Shown: positions 26,286 through 38,848, counted from the first letter of the stretch. The stretch is DNA of 64,000 nt from Metabacillus indicus LMG 22858 (GCF_000708755.2 NZ_JGVU02000006.1:248001-312000), one strand, 5' to 3'. Numbers and translations: made by a program. Notes: generated from the letters alone by a model not told the origin.

Positions 26286-26497
26286 AAATAAATCCTCCTT
26301 TTCACCCTGATAAATTGATAATTCTTCAAAATTACGGCCAATACCTTCTTAAAGTAATCTGCCAGTTAGTTCACTAAGAAAATCAACATTGTTTTTTTAA
26401 AGAGCCAAAGCAAAAGTAAGAAACTAAAAATTCTGAAGCCTATCAAAACAAGTATGTTATTGACTCATGCTAAAAAGTTCACCCTAAAATCCTCTCC

Positions 26498-26526
26498 TTT
26501 ACAACCTTCCTTCTTTTGGATAAAAT
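26498..26526 (+). promoter_or_regulatory. Promoter of the T-box leader
   Basis: TTTACA (26498-26503) and TAAAAT (26521-26526), five of six matches each, with a 17-base spacer. The predicted start near 26533 fits the 5' end of the T-box stem I. The 26286-26497 stretch upstream contains no gene. Confidence 0.65.
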
Positions 26527-26532
26527 GAGAAC

Positions 26533-26822
26533 AAATGAAAAGCGATGAGAAGGAAAAGTACTTGCAGGGACACCTCCAAAGAGAGCTTCGGCAGCTGAAA
26601 AGAAGCGTGGCAGACCGCACGGAAAATGACCTTTGAGCTTCACACCGAACGTGCATGTGCACAAGTAGGCTGTGACGTGGTTGCTGACGTTACAACAGCA
26701 TACGTATCAGGCTTTCATGCCCCGTACGGACAAAGGCAGGTCAATTGATCTGTAAACTAAGGTGGTACCGCGACTTCAACCCTCGTCCTTAGACTGTTTC
26801 AGTCTATGGACGGGGGTTTTTT
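26533..26822 (+). promoter_or_regulatory. T-box riboswitch, Met (AUG) specifier
   Basis: The T-box sequence AAGGTGGTACCGCG lies at 26759-26772, followed by the terminator (CCCTCGTCC with GGACGGGGG, 26780-26816, then T6). Stem I carries the AGCGATGAGAAGGA and AGAGAGC landmarks. The specifier loop GGAAAATGACCTTTGAG places AUG at 26626-26628, matching tRNA-Met and the downstream methionyl-tRNA synthetase. Uncharged tRNA-Met should pair with the UGGN bulge and favour antitermination. Confidence 0.95.
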
Positions 26823-26844
26823 GCGTGGAAAAGGAGGAAAGATG

Positions 26845-28461
26845 ATGAGTATTTTTATTGGAGGTGCTTGGCCGTATGCAAATGGATCTCTGCATATCGG
26901 ACATATTGCCAGTCTTTTGCCGGGAGATCTTCTGGCCCGTTATTATCGTCTGAAAGGAGAACGGGTGCTGTATGTTTCAGGGAGTGACTGCAACGGAACA
27001 CCTATTTCAATAAGAGCCAGACAGGAAAACGTGGACGCAGCTGTGATTGCAGACCGCTACCATAAGGAATTTTCCGATTGTTTCACCAAACTGGGTTTTA
27101 CGTATGACTGCTACACACGAACGGATTCGACCCATCACCACAAGACAGTCCGGGAAATTTTCCTGTCCCTGCTTGAGAACGGCTCTCTTTACGAAAAAGA
27201 AACCAGGCAGGCATATTGCGGACATTGCGAACAGTTTTTGCCTGACCGGTACGTGGAAGGTGTCTGTCCCTCCTGTTCATCGCGGGCAAGAGGAGATCAG
27301 TGTGACGTGTGCTCTGCCATACTCGACCCGCTTGATCTGATTGACAAGGAATGCAAGCTTTGCGGGCATGAGCCTGAAGCAAGGGAGACAGCACACTATT
27401 ATTTCAGTCTTTCTTCCCTCCAGAGTGCGCTGGAAGAGTATGCTCTCGATAATGGCTCAAACTGGCGGGAAAATGCCGTGAACCTCACAAACCGATACCT
27501 GGCAGAAGGCCTTCAGGACAGGTGTGCCACACGTGATCTGCCGATTGGCGTGCCGGTACCGGTCAAAGGGTATGAAAAGAAAAAAATCTATGTCTGGATC
27601 GAGGCGGTATCAGGCTATCTATCTTCAAGCAGGCTCTGGGCGGAAGAAACCGGAGAGGACTGGAAAGAATTCTGGAAGGATGATACCTCCTCCTATTACG
27701 TTCACGGGAAGGACAACATTCCGTTTCACACCATTATCTGGCCTGGTATCCTTACAGCCCTTGGCGGACTAAAACGGCCGGAGCATATCATCTCCAGTGA
27801 ATATGTAACTCTTGAAAAAAGAAAGCTGTCCACAAGCCAAAACTGGGCTGTCTGGGCGCCTGATCTTCTTGAACGCTATCATCCCGATTCCATTCGCTAT
27901 TTCCTGATCATCAACGGACCGGAAAAAAGAGACACCGATTTTTCGTGGAGAGAATTTATCCATTCTCATAACGGAGAGCTGCTTGGAGCTTTTGGAAATC
28001 TAGTAAACCGGACGTTAAAGTTTATTGAAAAATCATTTGGCGGAACCATTTCCGGCTGTCAGGATTCTGTGATAGAAGAGGAGATAAAATCTCTATATAT
28101 TCAGACAGGAGCACTGATAGAAAGCGGGCATTTCAAAGCCGCGCTTGAAACCATTTTAGCTTTCATCAGGCATTTGAATAAATACTTTGACGAAAAGAAA
28201 CCATGGATTTCAGTAAAGCAAAATAAAGAAGACTGCGAAAAAGTACTCTTCACCTGTACGCTGGCCATTGCCAATTTGTCGGTTATTCTGCAGCCTTTTC
28301 TGCCTTTTTCCTGCCTCAGGATACAGGAGACGCTGAACCTGTCAGCGGAAGAATGGGCATATTTTCAACAGCAGGTCTTCACAGTTCAGGATGTGAAGCC
28401 GCTGTTTGAACGGATTGATCCGGAGAGGATTGACGTGGAAACTGAGAGGCTTCTGAAGTAA
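26845..28461 (+). CDS. metG: Methionyl-tRNA synthetase, MetRS2-like form
   Basis: 538 residues. It has the HIGH motif in NGSLHIGHI near the N-terminus, two Cys knuckles in the connective region (CGHC/CPSC and CDVC/CKLC), and KLSTS in place of the usual KMSKS. It ends after the anticodon-binding domain and lacks the C-terminal EMAP/tRNA-binding domain of the longer Bacillus MetRS. It charges tRNA-Met. The four-Cys-pair short form resembles the second MetRS of some Gram-positives (B. anthracis, S. pneumoniae), which is known for resistance to MetRS inhibitors; membership of that group is inferred. The second of two adjacent ATGs is best spaced from AAGGAGG. Confidence 0.9.
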   Translation: MSIFIGGAWPYANGSLHIGHIASLLPGDLLARYYRLKGERVLYVSGSDCNGTPISIRARQENVDAAVIADRYHKEFSDCFTKLGFTYDCYTRTDSTHHHKTVREIFLSLLENGSLYEKETRQAYCGHCEQFLPDRYVEGVCPSCSSRARGDQCDVCSAILDPLDLIDKECKLCGHEPEARETAHYYFSLSSLQSALEEYALDNGSNWRENAVNLTNRYLAEGLQDRCATRDLPIGVPVPVKGYEKKKIYVWIEAVSGYLSSSRLWAEETGEDWKEFWKDDTSSYYVHGKDNIPFHTIIWPGILTALGGLKRPEHIISSEYVTLEKRKLSTSQNWAVWAPDLLERYHPDSIRYFLIINGPEKRDTDFSWREFIHSHNGELLGAFGNLVNRTLKFIEKSFGGTISGCQDSVIEEEIKSLYIQTGALIESGHFKAALETILAFIRHLNKYFDEKKPWISVKQNKEDCEKVLFTCTLAIANLSVILQPFLPFSCLRIQETLNLSAEEWAYFQQQVFTVQDVKPLFERIDPERIDVETERLLK

Positions 28462-28462
28462 T

Positions 28463-28502
28463 AAAAACCGGGAATACTGTTATGCCAGTATTCCCGGTTT
28501 TT
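28463..28502. terminator. Bidirectional terminator between metG and the histidine kinase gene
   Basis: AAAAACCGGGAATACTG pairs with CAGTATTCCCGGTTTTT around a short loop. A- and T-runs on both sides serve the two convergent genes; it overlaps the 3' end of the kinase gene. Confidence 0.85.
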
Positions 28503-29835
28503 GATGATTTTGAGAAGGAAGCTCTACATAAAAAACACTTCCCCGGCCAAGTTCACTTTCAACAGTTATTTTCCCGCCATGGATATCAACAATTTTCTTA
28601 ACGATAGATAACCCAAGTCCAGTTCCTGTTTTGGTCCGTGATTTGTCAGCTTTATAAAACCGTTCAAAAATTCGTTTCTGATCGCTTTCTGAGATGCCGA
28701 TTCCGGTATCAGCGATGGAGAAAGATATATGGTCTGCGTTTGAGTGAAGCTCGATTTCTATCGTTCCTTGATCAGGTGTAAATTTTATGGCGTTGATCAG
28801 GAGGTTCAGCCATACCTGCTGCAGGAGTTCCTCGTCCCCAGTAAATACTGCCTTATCAAGATTAATAGTCAGATGAAGGTCCTTCTTTTCCCACTGATTC
28901 TGCAGCAGCAGAATCACTCTTCGAATTTGTTCATCAAGGTCAAACGTGTTTTGTTTATACTGAATGGCCTGATGTTCAAGCTTTGACAGTCTGAGAAGAT
29001 TTGCTGACAGGTTTGACAGCCGTTCACTTTCTTCAATCACGATGTCTGTATATTCTTCTCTCTCCTTTAATGACAAGTCCTTCTTTTTCAGCAGTTTGCC
29101 AAAGCCATGAATGGAGGAAAGAGGTGTCTTGAACTCATGGGACACGGATGATACAAATTCTTTATGAAGATATTCATTTGCCTTCAGTTCTTTTACCATG
29201 ACATTAAAGTTTTTAACCAGATCACTGATTTCATCTTTCCCTTTTACGGGGATGTTTATCTCGAAATTGCCTTTGGCCACCTCAACGGATGCTTTAGATA
29301 AAGCTTTTATAGGCTTTACGACCATAGAGACTGCAAACAGAATCAAAAGAGAACCCAATAGAATAGCTGTAAGAAGAACGGTCTGAGCCGTCCTTTGAAA
29401 ACGGACAATCTGATTATTATCTATATCAGGGTGTATGGTCACAAACTGTCCGTCAATGATTGCAGCTGTAACAGGGAGCGGAGGCCTTCTGTTCAGCTCG
29501 ATCGTAACGCTTCTTCCCTGCTCCAGCTTCTCGAACTCGTTTTCCAGAGGAGAATATTGCCCGGCTTTTAAGAGTTCTTCCCTGTTCTGAAACACCTGTA
29601 TATTCATGTCCGGACTGCTGATGTACTGAATGGCCTCTTGAAGAGGAATATCTTTTTCTGCAACAAGAGAAGTGACTGCTGTGATTCGGTCTTCGAGCTG
29701 TTCTTTCACGATTTTCTTCAGGTCATCTAATTGAAATGCGGTTACCACACTGAGTGCAAGCAAGGCTGAAGCAATAAGGATACCGATAAAAAGAAGGACA
29801 AACCTGACATAAATAGAGTTCAGCATCCCTTTCAC
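28480..29835 (-). CDS. Sensor histidine kinase of the efflux operon
   Basis: 451 residues. TM1 (about 12-34), an extracytoplasmic domain to about 150, TM2, HAMP (about 175-225), HisKA with SSVSHEFKTPLSSI and HATPase with NAIKFTP, DTGIGI and GTGLGLSIVKKI. It should autophosphorylate on the HisKA His and pass phosphate to the adjacent regulator. It overlaps the regulator gene by four bases and is the last gene of a six-gene leftward operon with a MacAB-like exporter, so it probably senses the exported compound or envelope stress. Confidence 0.9.
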   Translation of the reverse strand: MKGMLNSIYVRFVLLFIGILIASALLALSVVTAFQLDDLKKIVKEQLEDRITAVTSLVAEKDIPLQEAIQYISSPDMNIQVFQNREELLKAGQYSPLENEFEKLEQGRSVTIELNRRPPLPVTAAIIDGQFVTIHPDIDNNQIVRFQRTAQTVLLTAILLGSLLILFAVSMVVKPIKALSKASVEVAKGNFEINIPVKGKDEISDLVKNFNVMVKELKANEYLHKEFVSSVSHEFKTPLSSIHGFGKLLKKKDLSLKEREEYTDIVIEESERLSNLSANLLRLSKLEHQAIQYKQNTFDLDEQIRRVILLLQNQWEKKDLHLTINLDKAVFTGDEELLQQVWLNLLINAIKFTPDQGTIEIELHSNADHISFSIADTGIGISESDQKRIFERFYKADKSRTKTGTGLGLSIVKKIVDIHGGKITVESELGRGSVFYVELPSQNHQKPGILA

Positions 29836-30512
29836 AAATGACCTCTTTTCTCTGCTTTATATCCAAGTCCCCGAACAGTAACGATTTCAAAGTCTTTTAC
29901 AGCCGAAAGCTTTTCCCGGAGGCGTTTTATGTGGACATCGACAGTCCGGTCCATACTTTGAACATCAAATCCCCATATTTCATCCATAAGCTGCTGCCGG
30001 GTAAAGATTTTCTTGGGGTTAGACAAAAGCTTATAGAGAAGCTTAAATTCTTTTGCCGGCAATTCAATCACAGCATCACCCGACGTCAATGTCATTTGTT
30101 CCTGATTCAGCACAGTGCTGCCCACTTCAAGGAGGTTAGAAGAAGTGATTTTAGCCCGCCGCAAAAGAGCTGCAACTCTTAAAAGCATTTCCTCCATATC
30201 GACCGGTTTGACCATGTAATCATCACTGCCGGCCAAGAAGCCGTTTCTTTTGTCTTCAACTGTTTCCAGAGCTGTAATCATCAAGATGGGGAATTCATAC
30301 CCGTACTCCCGCAAATCACTTGTCAGTTCCAGACCGTCAGTTTCAGGCATCATGACATCAGTAATTAATAGATCGATGTGATGATGTTCCATAACCTTCA
30401 GAGCATCTTCGCCGTCACTTGCTTCAAGTACCCGGTACCCTGAGCTTACAAGGTGATCTTTTATCAGCCGTCTTATATTTGCATCGTCTTCCGTAACCAG
30501 TATCGTTGCCAA
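29832..30512 (-). CDS. OmpR/PhoB-family response regulator of the efflux operon
   Basis: 226 residues. The receiver domain has the acidic pocket (TEDD near residue 7), phospho-Asp in LLITDVMMPETDG, and the switch/Lys residues in MITALE and DYMVKP. A winged-helix DNA-binding domain follows (KEFKLLYKLLSNPKKIFTRQ, then VDVHIKRLREKL and TVRGLGYK). It is the fifth gene of the operon. The direct TTATGAAC repeat at 33782-33800, before the first gene, is the likely binding site for autoregulation. Confidence 0.92.
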   Translation of the reverse strand: MATILVTEDDANIRRLIKDHLVSSGYRVLEASDGEDALKVMEHHHIDLLITDVMMPETDGLELTSDLREYGYEFPILMITALETVEDKRNGFLAGSDDYMVKPVDMEEMLLRVAALLRRAKITSSNLLEVGSTVLNQEQMTLTSGDAVIELPAKEFKLLYKLLSNPKKIFTRQQLMDEIWGFDVQSMDRTVDVHIKRLREKLSAVKDFEIVTVRGLGYKAEKRGHL

Positions 30513-30523
30513 GGTTCCACCGC

Positions 30524-30961
30524 CTATTGCACGTTTCCTGTTTGTTTTGATTTTCTCAGCTTATAAAGCCGGTACGTGCTGAATGCTAATACAATTGTTC
30601 CCATTATCATAGCTCCTGCAGATACAATATTCAACGCTTTGGGAGGTGCTGAGGTTTCCATCATCTCAAGCATTTGATCAGGCAGCCCCAATTCATCTGC
30701 CTGCTGTTTTAATTCGGGAGTCAGACCTCCGTTTTTTTCCACTTCCTCCATGAACTGCTGTATTTCAAACATATCTATGTTTTCAGGCAATCCAGCACCG
30801 GGCATCCCTCCTGCAGGCATCTCGTTCATTGGAGGAAGACCTTGAGGCATGGAAGCGGCTCCTTCAGCAGGCGGCTTCATGAACATGGGCAGTGCAGACA
30901 GGATTATAACCGTGATGGACAGTCCAATTAAACTGATAAAAAACCATTTTGATTTAAGCAT
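30524..30961 (-). CDS. Small Met/Pro/Gly-rich membrane protein of the efflux operon
   Basis: 145 residues. There is a membrane helix near each end (about 8-28 and 108-128), so the middle is probably extracytoplasmic. It holds a Met/Pro/Gly-rich stretch (MPQGLPPMNEMPAGGMPGAG) and an acidic helical part (FEIQQFMEEVEKNGGLTPEL). It lies 14 bases after the permease gene and 11 before the regulator gene. I do not recognise a family. A role as an accessory to the exporter or as a sensor partner of the kinase is inferred from position; the Met-rich loop could bind soft metals, which is speculation. Confidence 0.65.
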   Translation of the reverse strand: MLKSKWFFISLIGLSITVIILSALPMFMKPPAEGAASMPQGLPPMNEMPAGGMPGAGLPENIDMFEIQQFMEEVEKNGGLTPELKQQADELGLPDQMLEMMETSAPPKALNIVSAGAMIMGTIVLAFSTYRLYKLRKSKQTGNVQ

Positions 30962-30975
30962 TTACTCTCCCTCCA

Positions 30976-32148
30976 TTAATTGCTTCTGAGCGCATCGATA
31001 GGATGCAGCTTTGAAGCCTTTCTAGCCGGTGCAAATCCGAACAGGATTCCAATAGCCGCCGAGAAACCCACTGCAAGCAGGACGGTTGAAGCAGAGAGCG
31101 CGAAACTTGTCCCCATGATGCTGCAGACCACAAAGGCAATGACCACTCCGGCCCCCAAACCAATCAGCCCTCCAACTAGTGAAAGAAAGACAGATTCAAA
31201 CAGGAATTGCTGCTGAATGCGTTTCGGTTCTGCTCCAAGTGCTTTTCGAAGTCCGATTTCAGCCGTCCTTTCCGTTACTGAAACAAGCATCATGTTCATA
31301 ATTCCTATACCGCCGACGACAAGTGAAATAGAAGCAATGCCGCCGAGCATAAGAGTCATCATCCCGGTTATGTCATTGATGGAAGAAATCATATCTCCCA
31401 TATTCATGATGGAGTAGCCTTCCTTTTTATAGTTAAATGCCTGATTCATGGCTTTTTCCACAGCGCTTGTTACCTCGTCTGAATTCTTCGGGTCATCCAT
31501 GTAGATATCGGCGTTTGAAACCGATCCCGCCTGAAGAAAGCTCATGGCTGTTGTATACGGCATGACAACCGTTTCATTGGTTGACTCATTTGAGTAGCTG
31601 TCTGATTCCTCCAGCGTTCCGATGATTTGAAAATTCACGCCTGCTATCTGGATGTTTTCACCGACAGGATTCTTCCCCCAAAACAACTCTTTTTCAATTC
31701 CTGAGCCGATTAGAACAACACGGTTTTTATTCTCAATATCCAGCTTATTGATGGCTCTTCCCTCTTCAACAAGATCCTCGTTCTTTCGGAAGTGCACTTG
31801 ATTTTTTCCCTGGATCGAGATATCATCCATTACGTTCTTTGAATATGAGATTGACGTTTTCCCGCTCAGTGTAGGAGAAACACCGGTCACATGCTCTATT
31901 TTTTCAAGCTCTCCTATATCACTTTCAAGCAAACCTTTCTTTAAGGGAGTCCCCTGTACCTGTACAGTCACTTTATCCGCGCCGAGAGAGGACATCTGCT
32001 CTGTTACTTCTCCTGTAGCTCCTTTAACAATGGTGATAAGGGCAATAATGGATGCTACCCCGATGACAATGCCTAAAATGGTGAGGAAAGAACGCATTTT
32101 ATTATGAGCAATGTTCATCCAGGACATTTTGATGTTTTCAAGCATCAT
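30976..32148 (-). CDS. MacB/YknZ-like ABC transporter permease
   Basis: 390 residues in the usual layout: TM1 (about 15-38), a large extracytoplasmic MacB periplasmic-core domain (about 40-265), then three C-terminal helices of the FtsX domain with VTERTAEIGLRKALGA between them. It works as a dimer with the adjacent ATPase and adaptor, exporting peptides, macrolides or other amphiphiles. It overlaps the ATPase gene by four bases (ATGA). Closest in layout to B. subtilis YknZ (known operon yknWXYZ). Confidence 0.9.
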   Translation of the reverse strand: MMLENIKMSWMNIAHNKMRSFLTILGIVIGVASIIALITIVKGATGEVTEQMSSLGADKVTVQVQGTPLKKGLLESDIGELEKIEHVTGVSPTLSGKTSISYSKNVMDDISIQGKNQVHFRKNEDLVEEGRAINKLDIENKNRVVLIGSGIEKELFWGKNPVGENIQIAGVNFQIIGTLEESDSYSNESTNETVVMPYTTAMSFLQAGSVSNADIYMDDPKNSDEVTSAVEKAMNQAFNYKKEGYSIMNMGDMISSINDITGMMTLMLGGIASISLVVGGIGIMNMMLVSVTERTAEIGLRKALGAEPKRIQQQFLFESVFLSLVGGLIGLGAGVVIAFVVCSIMGTSFALSASTVLLAVGFSAAIGILFGFAPARKASKLHPIDALRSN

Positions 32149-32831
32149 GAGTGCGTCACCTCTCCTAGCTCTCCGTCCAAAATACGGACGATTCTGCTGC
32201 CGTTTTTGGCTACCTCCAGATCATGAGTAATCATGATAATCGTCTTTCCTTCCTCATGCAGCTCCCGGAACAGGTTCATAATTTGCTGGCCTGTCTTTTG
32301 ATCAAGTGCTCCCGTTGGTTCATCCGCAAGCAGAATGGAAGGTTCTGTCACTAAAGCTCTTGCAATCGCTACCCTTTGCTGCTGACCTCCGGAAAGCTGG
32401 TTTGGACGGTTTTGCATTTTTTCTGCAAGACCTACCCGCGCCAGCATCTCTTCTGCACGCTTTCTTCGTTCCTTTGCAGGCATTCCTGTATAGATGAGCG
32501 GCAGCTCTGTATTTTGAAGAGCCGTCAGTTTTTGAAGAAGCTGAAATTGCTGAAAAATAAAGCCAATCTCTTTATTCCTGACGGCGGCAAGTTCACGTTC
32601 ATCTAGATGGTCAACCTTATTTCCGGATAAAGAGTAGTGCCCGGATGTCGGTTCATCGAGAAGCCCGATGATATTCATCAGCGTTGATTTGCCTGAACCG
32701 GATGGTCCGAGCACGGACACAAATTCACCCTTTCTAATGTCGAGATTAACGGACTTTAAAACCGTCTGCTCATCCTCTCCCATCAAATAGGATTTATAAA
32801 TATTCTTTAATTGTAAAACAGATTCAGTCAT
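32145..32831 (-). CDS. MacB/LolD/YknY-type ABC transporter ATPase
   Basis: 228 residues. Walker A GPSGSGKST, Q-loop FIFQQFQL, the family-specific 'LTALQNTELPLIYTGM' stretch, signature LSGGQQQR, Walker B LLADEPTGALD and H-loop MITHD. It drives the mechanotransmission-type exporter with the following permease. It begins directly after the adaptor stop codon, so the three export genes are tightly coupled. Confidence 0.93.
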   Translation of the reverse strand: MTESVLQLKNIYKSYLMGEDEQTVLKSVNLDIRKGEFVSVLGPSGSGKSTLMNIIGLLDEPTSGHYSLSGNKVDHLDERELAAVRNKEIGFIFQQFQLLQKLTALQNTELPLIYTGMPAKERRKRAEEMLARVGLAEKMQNRPNQLSGGQQQRVAIARALVTEPSILLADEPTGALDQKTGQQIMNLFRELHEEGKTIIMITHDLEVAKNGSRIVRILDGELGEVTHS

Positions 32832-33737
32832 TTATTGTCCCCCCTGAGAGCCGGATTGACCCATTCCCTCAGGTCTTGGAGGCATAAAGCCGCCTGGTGC
32901 CGCGGGCTGCTCCTGTGACGGAATCACAACTGTTTCTCCGATCGAGAGCCCCTCTTTCACTTCAACGTGCACACCGTCATTGATCCCAGTTTTAATGTAT
33001 TTTCTATTTGGCTGGCCATCTTTTACCGGAACAAGGACATATGGATTGTCATTGCCGTCAAACTGCACGGCATCCATCGGCAATGTTGGTACGTCCGCCG
33101 CCTGTTCATTCAGGATTTTGGCTTCAGCACTCATTCCGGCACGAATGTCTTTATTTTCCTCAAGGTCGATAACAGCCGTAAAATAGGCCACGCCATTTTC
33201 ATTTGCCGCCTCTTTGGAGATGGAGGAAATAACCCCTTTTACTTCTTTATCTAGAGCTGAAATGATGACATTTACCTCTTTGTCCTCTTTCACACTCTTC
33301 AAATCGTACTCATCCACTTTCATGCTTGTCTGCAAATCCGAATAGTTTACGATTTCCAGCAGCTCCGCCCCCGCCATGACCTGAGCGTTCTCCTCAGCTG
33401 TGACAGCTGATACTTCTCCATCAATAGGAGCTTTTATTTCTTCACCTGCAGCCGTTTCAAGGAGAACATCATCCTTCTTTACTGCATCCCCTTCTTCCAC
33501 TTTGATCTCCTCTACTTGCATGGCTGTTTCACTTCTGACAATCTTGCGGTCCTTTGCTTCAACTGTTCCGGAGAATGTGTAATAGGATGATAGATTGCCA
33601 TTCTCTGCGCTGACTTCTTTATAGACAGCCTGACCCTTCGGCATAAAGAGAGGAGCTGCTGCTGCGCCTGCAACAATGAACCCAATCACGATTCCAATAA
33701 CCAGTTTGGTCTTCTTTTTCTTCTTTTTTGCACTCAT
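32832..33737 (-). CDS. HlyD/MacA-like periplasmic-adaptor-type subunit (YknX-like)
   Basis: 301 residues. A Lys-rich start (SAKKKKKKTK) and one membrane anchor (about 13-33) are followed by the lipoyl/barrel-sandwich halves (VEEGDAVKKDDVLLETAAGE and PIDGEVSAVTAEENAQVMAG), a beta-barrel domain and a Pro/Gly/Gln-rich C-terminus. There is little coiled coil between the lipoyl halves, as in Gram-positive adaptors that need no outer-membrane partner. It is the first gene of the six-gene operon; GGAGGG precedes the ATG. Confidence 0.9.
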   Translation of the reverse strand: MSAKKKKKKTKLVIGIVIGFIVAGAAAAPLFMPKGQAVYKEVSAENGNLSSYYTFSGTVEAKDRKIVRSETAMQVEEIKVEEGDAVKKDDVLLETAAGEEIKAPIDGEVSAVTAEENAQVMAGAELLEIVNYSDLQTSMKVDEYDLKSVKEDKEVNVIISALDKEVKGVISSISKEAANENGVAYFTAVIDLEENKDIRAGMSAEAKILNEQAADVPTLPMDAVQFDGNDNPYVLVPVKDGQPNRKYIKTGINDGVHVEVKEGLSIGETVVIPSQEQPAAPGGFMPPRPEGMGQSGSQGGQ

Positions 33738-33781
33738 GTTTTATCCCTCCAATATGTGATGAGATAAAGGTACATGAGATT

Positions 33782-33800
33782 TATGAACTGATTATGAACT
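33782..33800 (-). promoter_or_regulatory. 11-bp-period direct repeat, probable OmpR-type regulator site
   Basis: TTATGAAC occurs at 33782-33789 and again at 33793-33800 (GTTCATAA twice on the transcribed sense strand), exactly one helical turn apart. This is the classic arrangement for a dimer of an OmpR/PhoB regulator. It lies 45-63 bases upstream of the adaptor gene, whose operon encodes such a regulator. Confidence 0.55.
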
Positions 33801-33861
33801 TCCGTTAAGGGAGTAGATTGATTTTTTTTGGGGTGTTACAAATGGGGAAGTGTAAACCGGG

Positions 33862-34195
33862 AAAGTGACGGCACTACAGGGAGTGGCGCCACAAACATGT
33901 ATGCTTTCACATGAAAAGTGGCAGCACTACGGGGAATGACGCCACAAACATGCAAGCTTTCACGTGAAAAGTGGCAGCACTACGGGGAATGACGCCACAA
34001 ACATGGATGCTTTCACATGAAAAGTGGCAGCACTACGGGGAATGACGCCACAAACATGGATGCTTTCACATGAAGAGTGGCGGCACTATGCGGAATGGCG
34101 CCACAAACGTGGAAGCTTTTACTTGGAAAGTGGTAGCACTACGGGGAATGACGCCACATATGGGAGAACCTTTACTCAGAAAGTGGCGGCACTCT
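33862..34195. repeat. Seven tandem repeats with an exact 53-bp period
   Basis: Units begin at 33862, 33915, 33968, 34021, 34074, 34127 and 34180 (the last is partial). The core is AAAGTGGCAGCACTACGGGG, then AATGACGCCACAAACATG and GATGCTTTCACATG. Each unit contains an imperfect GTGGC(G)/(C)GCCAC dyad. Units 2-4 are nearly identical; outer units are more diverged, as in a slipped-strand minisatellite. The array fills the gap between the efflux operon and the siroheme-reductase-like gene and contains no convincing ORF. Confidence 0.93.
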
Positions 34196-34294
34196 TCAAT
34201 CTTCCGATTCTCCCCCACACAAAAAAACCAACCCTAATGGATTGGCTTCAACTGTATTTTATTTACGGCCCAAATGCGAAAAGATTGAGAGAGT

Positions 34295-34933
34295 CTAAAC
34301 CGAAACTTCCCCTCTCAGCTTCTCCACCCCATACCGCTTCAAGAACTTTGCAAAGTACTCCCGCTTTTTTCCGTTCTCCGCGTAAATGTCAATGATCTTC
34401 TCAACTGCAGAGTACAGCTGCGCGGGTGTGAGTCCTTCAAACAGCAGCGTTCCGGTCTGGGCATTCATGCCTTTAGCCCTGCCGCCGATGTACAGGTCAT
34501 AGGAATCTTTCATTTTTATCACGCCGATGTCGTTGACGAGAGGCTCACCGCAGGCATTAGGGCATCCGGTGTAGGCTGCTTTGAGCGGAAACGGAACCGG
34601 TTTTCCCTGTATTCTTTCGTTCAGTTCAATGGCGGTGGGCATCCCTTCTTCTTCAGCGCCTTTGCAGAAGTTGCAGGTGCGCAAGCTTTTGACAAAGCTT
34701 CCGACGGGATACCACTGCAGGCCGCAGAGCTGAAAGGCTGTTTTGGCTTCTTCCAGCTTGCTTTCAGGAATGTCGAGATAGAGCTGCTGAAAGGTTGTGA
34801 GCTCAAGTTCCTGGTCCTCTTCCATGTAGGCGGCAAGCGTCAAAAGCTGCCTGGCGGTCAACTTGGCACCGAATCCGATTCCTGCATTCACCGCCAATTT
34901 AACGGTTTTTTCTTCTGTGATCAACAGGTGCAC
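34295..34933 (-). CDS. Siroheme nitrite/sulfite reductase-like protein, single-module
   Basis: About 210 residues, roughly one half-module of a nitrite/sulfite reductase. The N-terminal part (GFGAKLTARQLLTLAAYM, then ELTTFQQLYLDI) resembles the ferredoxin-like half domain. The C-terminal part carries Cys motifs TCNFCKG and TGCPNACGEPLVNDIG, the region that binds 4Fe-4S/siroheme in full enzymes. The first motif is C-x2-C rather than the usual wider spacing. The start is uncertain: a GTG at 34933 sits too close to GGGGAG, so the TTG at 34924 may be used. It is followed by the 53-bp repeat array and lies downstream of hutG. The function is not known. Confidence 0.65.
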   Translation of the reverse strand: MHLLITEEKTVKLAVNAGIGFGAKLTARQLLTLAAYMEEDQELELTTFQQLYLDIPESKLEEAKTAFQLCGLQWYPVGSFVKSLRTCNFCKGAEEEGMPTAIELNERIQGKPVPFPLKAAYTGCPNACGEPLVNDIGVIKMKDSYDLYIGGRAKGMNAQTGTLLFEGLTPAQLYSAVEKIIDIYAENGKKREYFAKFLKRYGVEKLRGEVSV

Positions 34934-34984
34934 ACTCCCCGTTTTTCTTTTAAGTATACCAATCTGTCAGAAAAGTGTGAACAG

Positions 34985-38844
<3,860 letters not shown>

Positions 38845-38848
<4 letters not shown>

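Noticed and set aside
26806-26844. Upstream extension of the MetRS reading frame
   Set aside because: The extra codons lie inside the T-box terminator hairpin and its T-run; the AAGGAGG-spaced ATG at 26845 is the proper start.
33862-34195. Possible CRISPR array
   Set aside because: The whole 53-bp unit is conserved, including the part that would be spacer; there are no unique spacers and no cas genes in the window.
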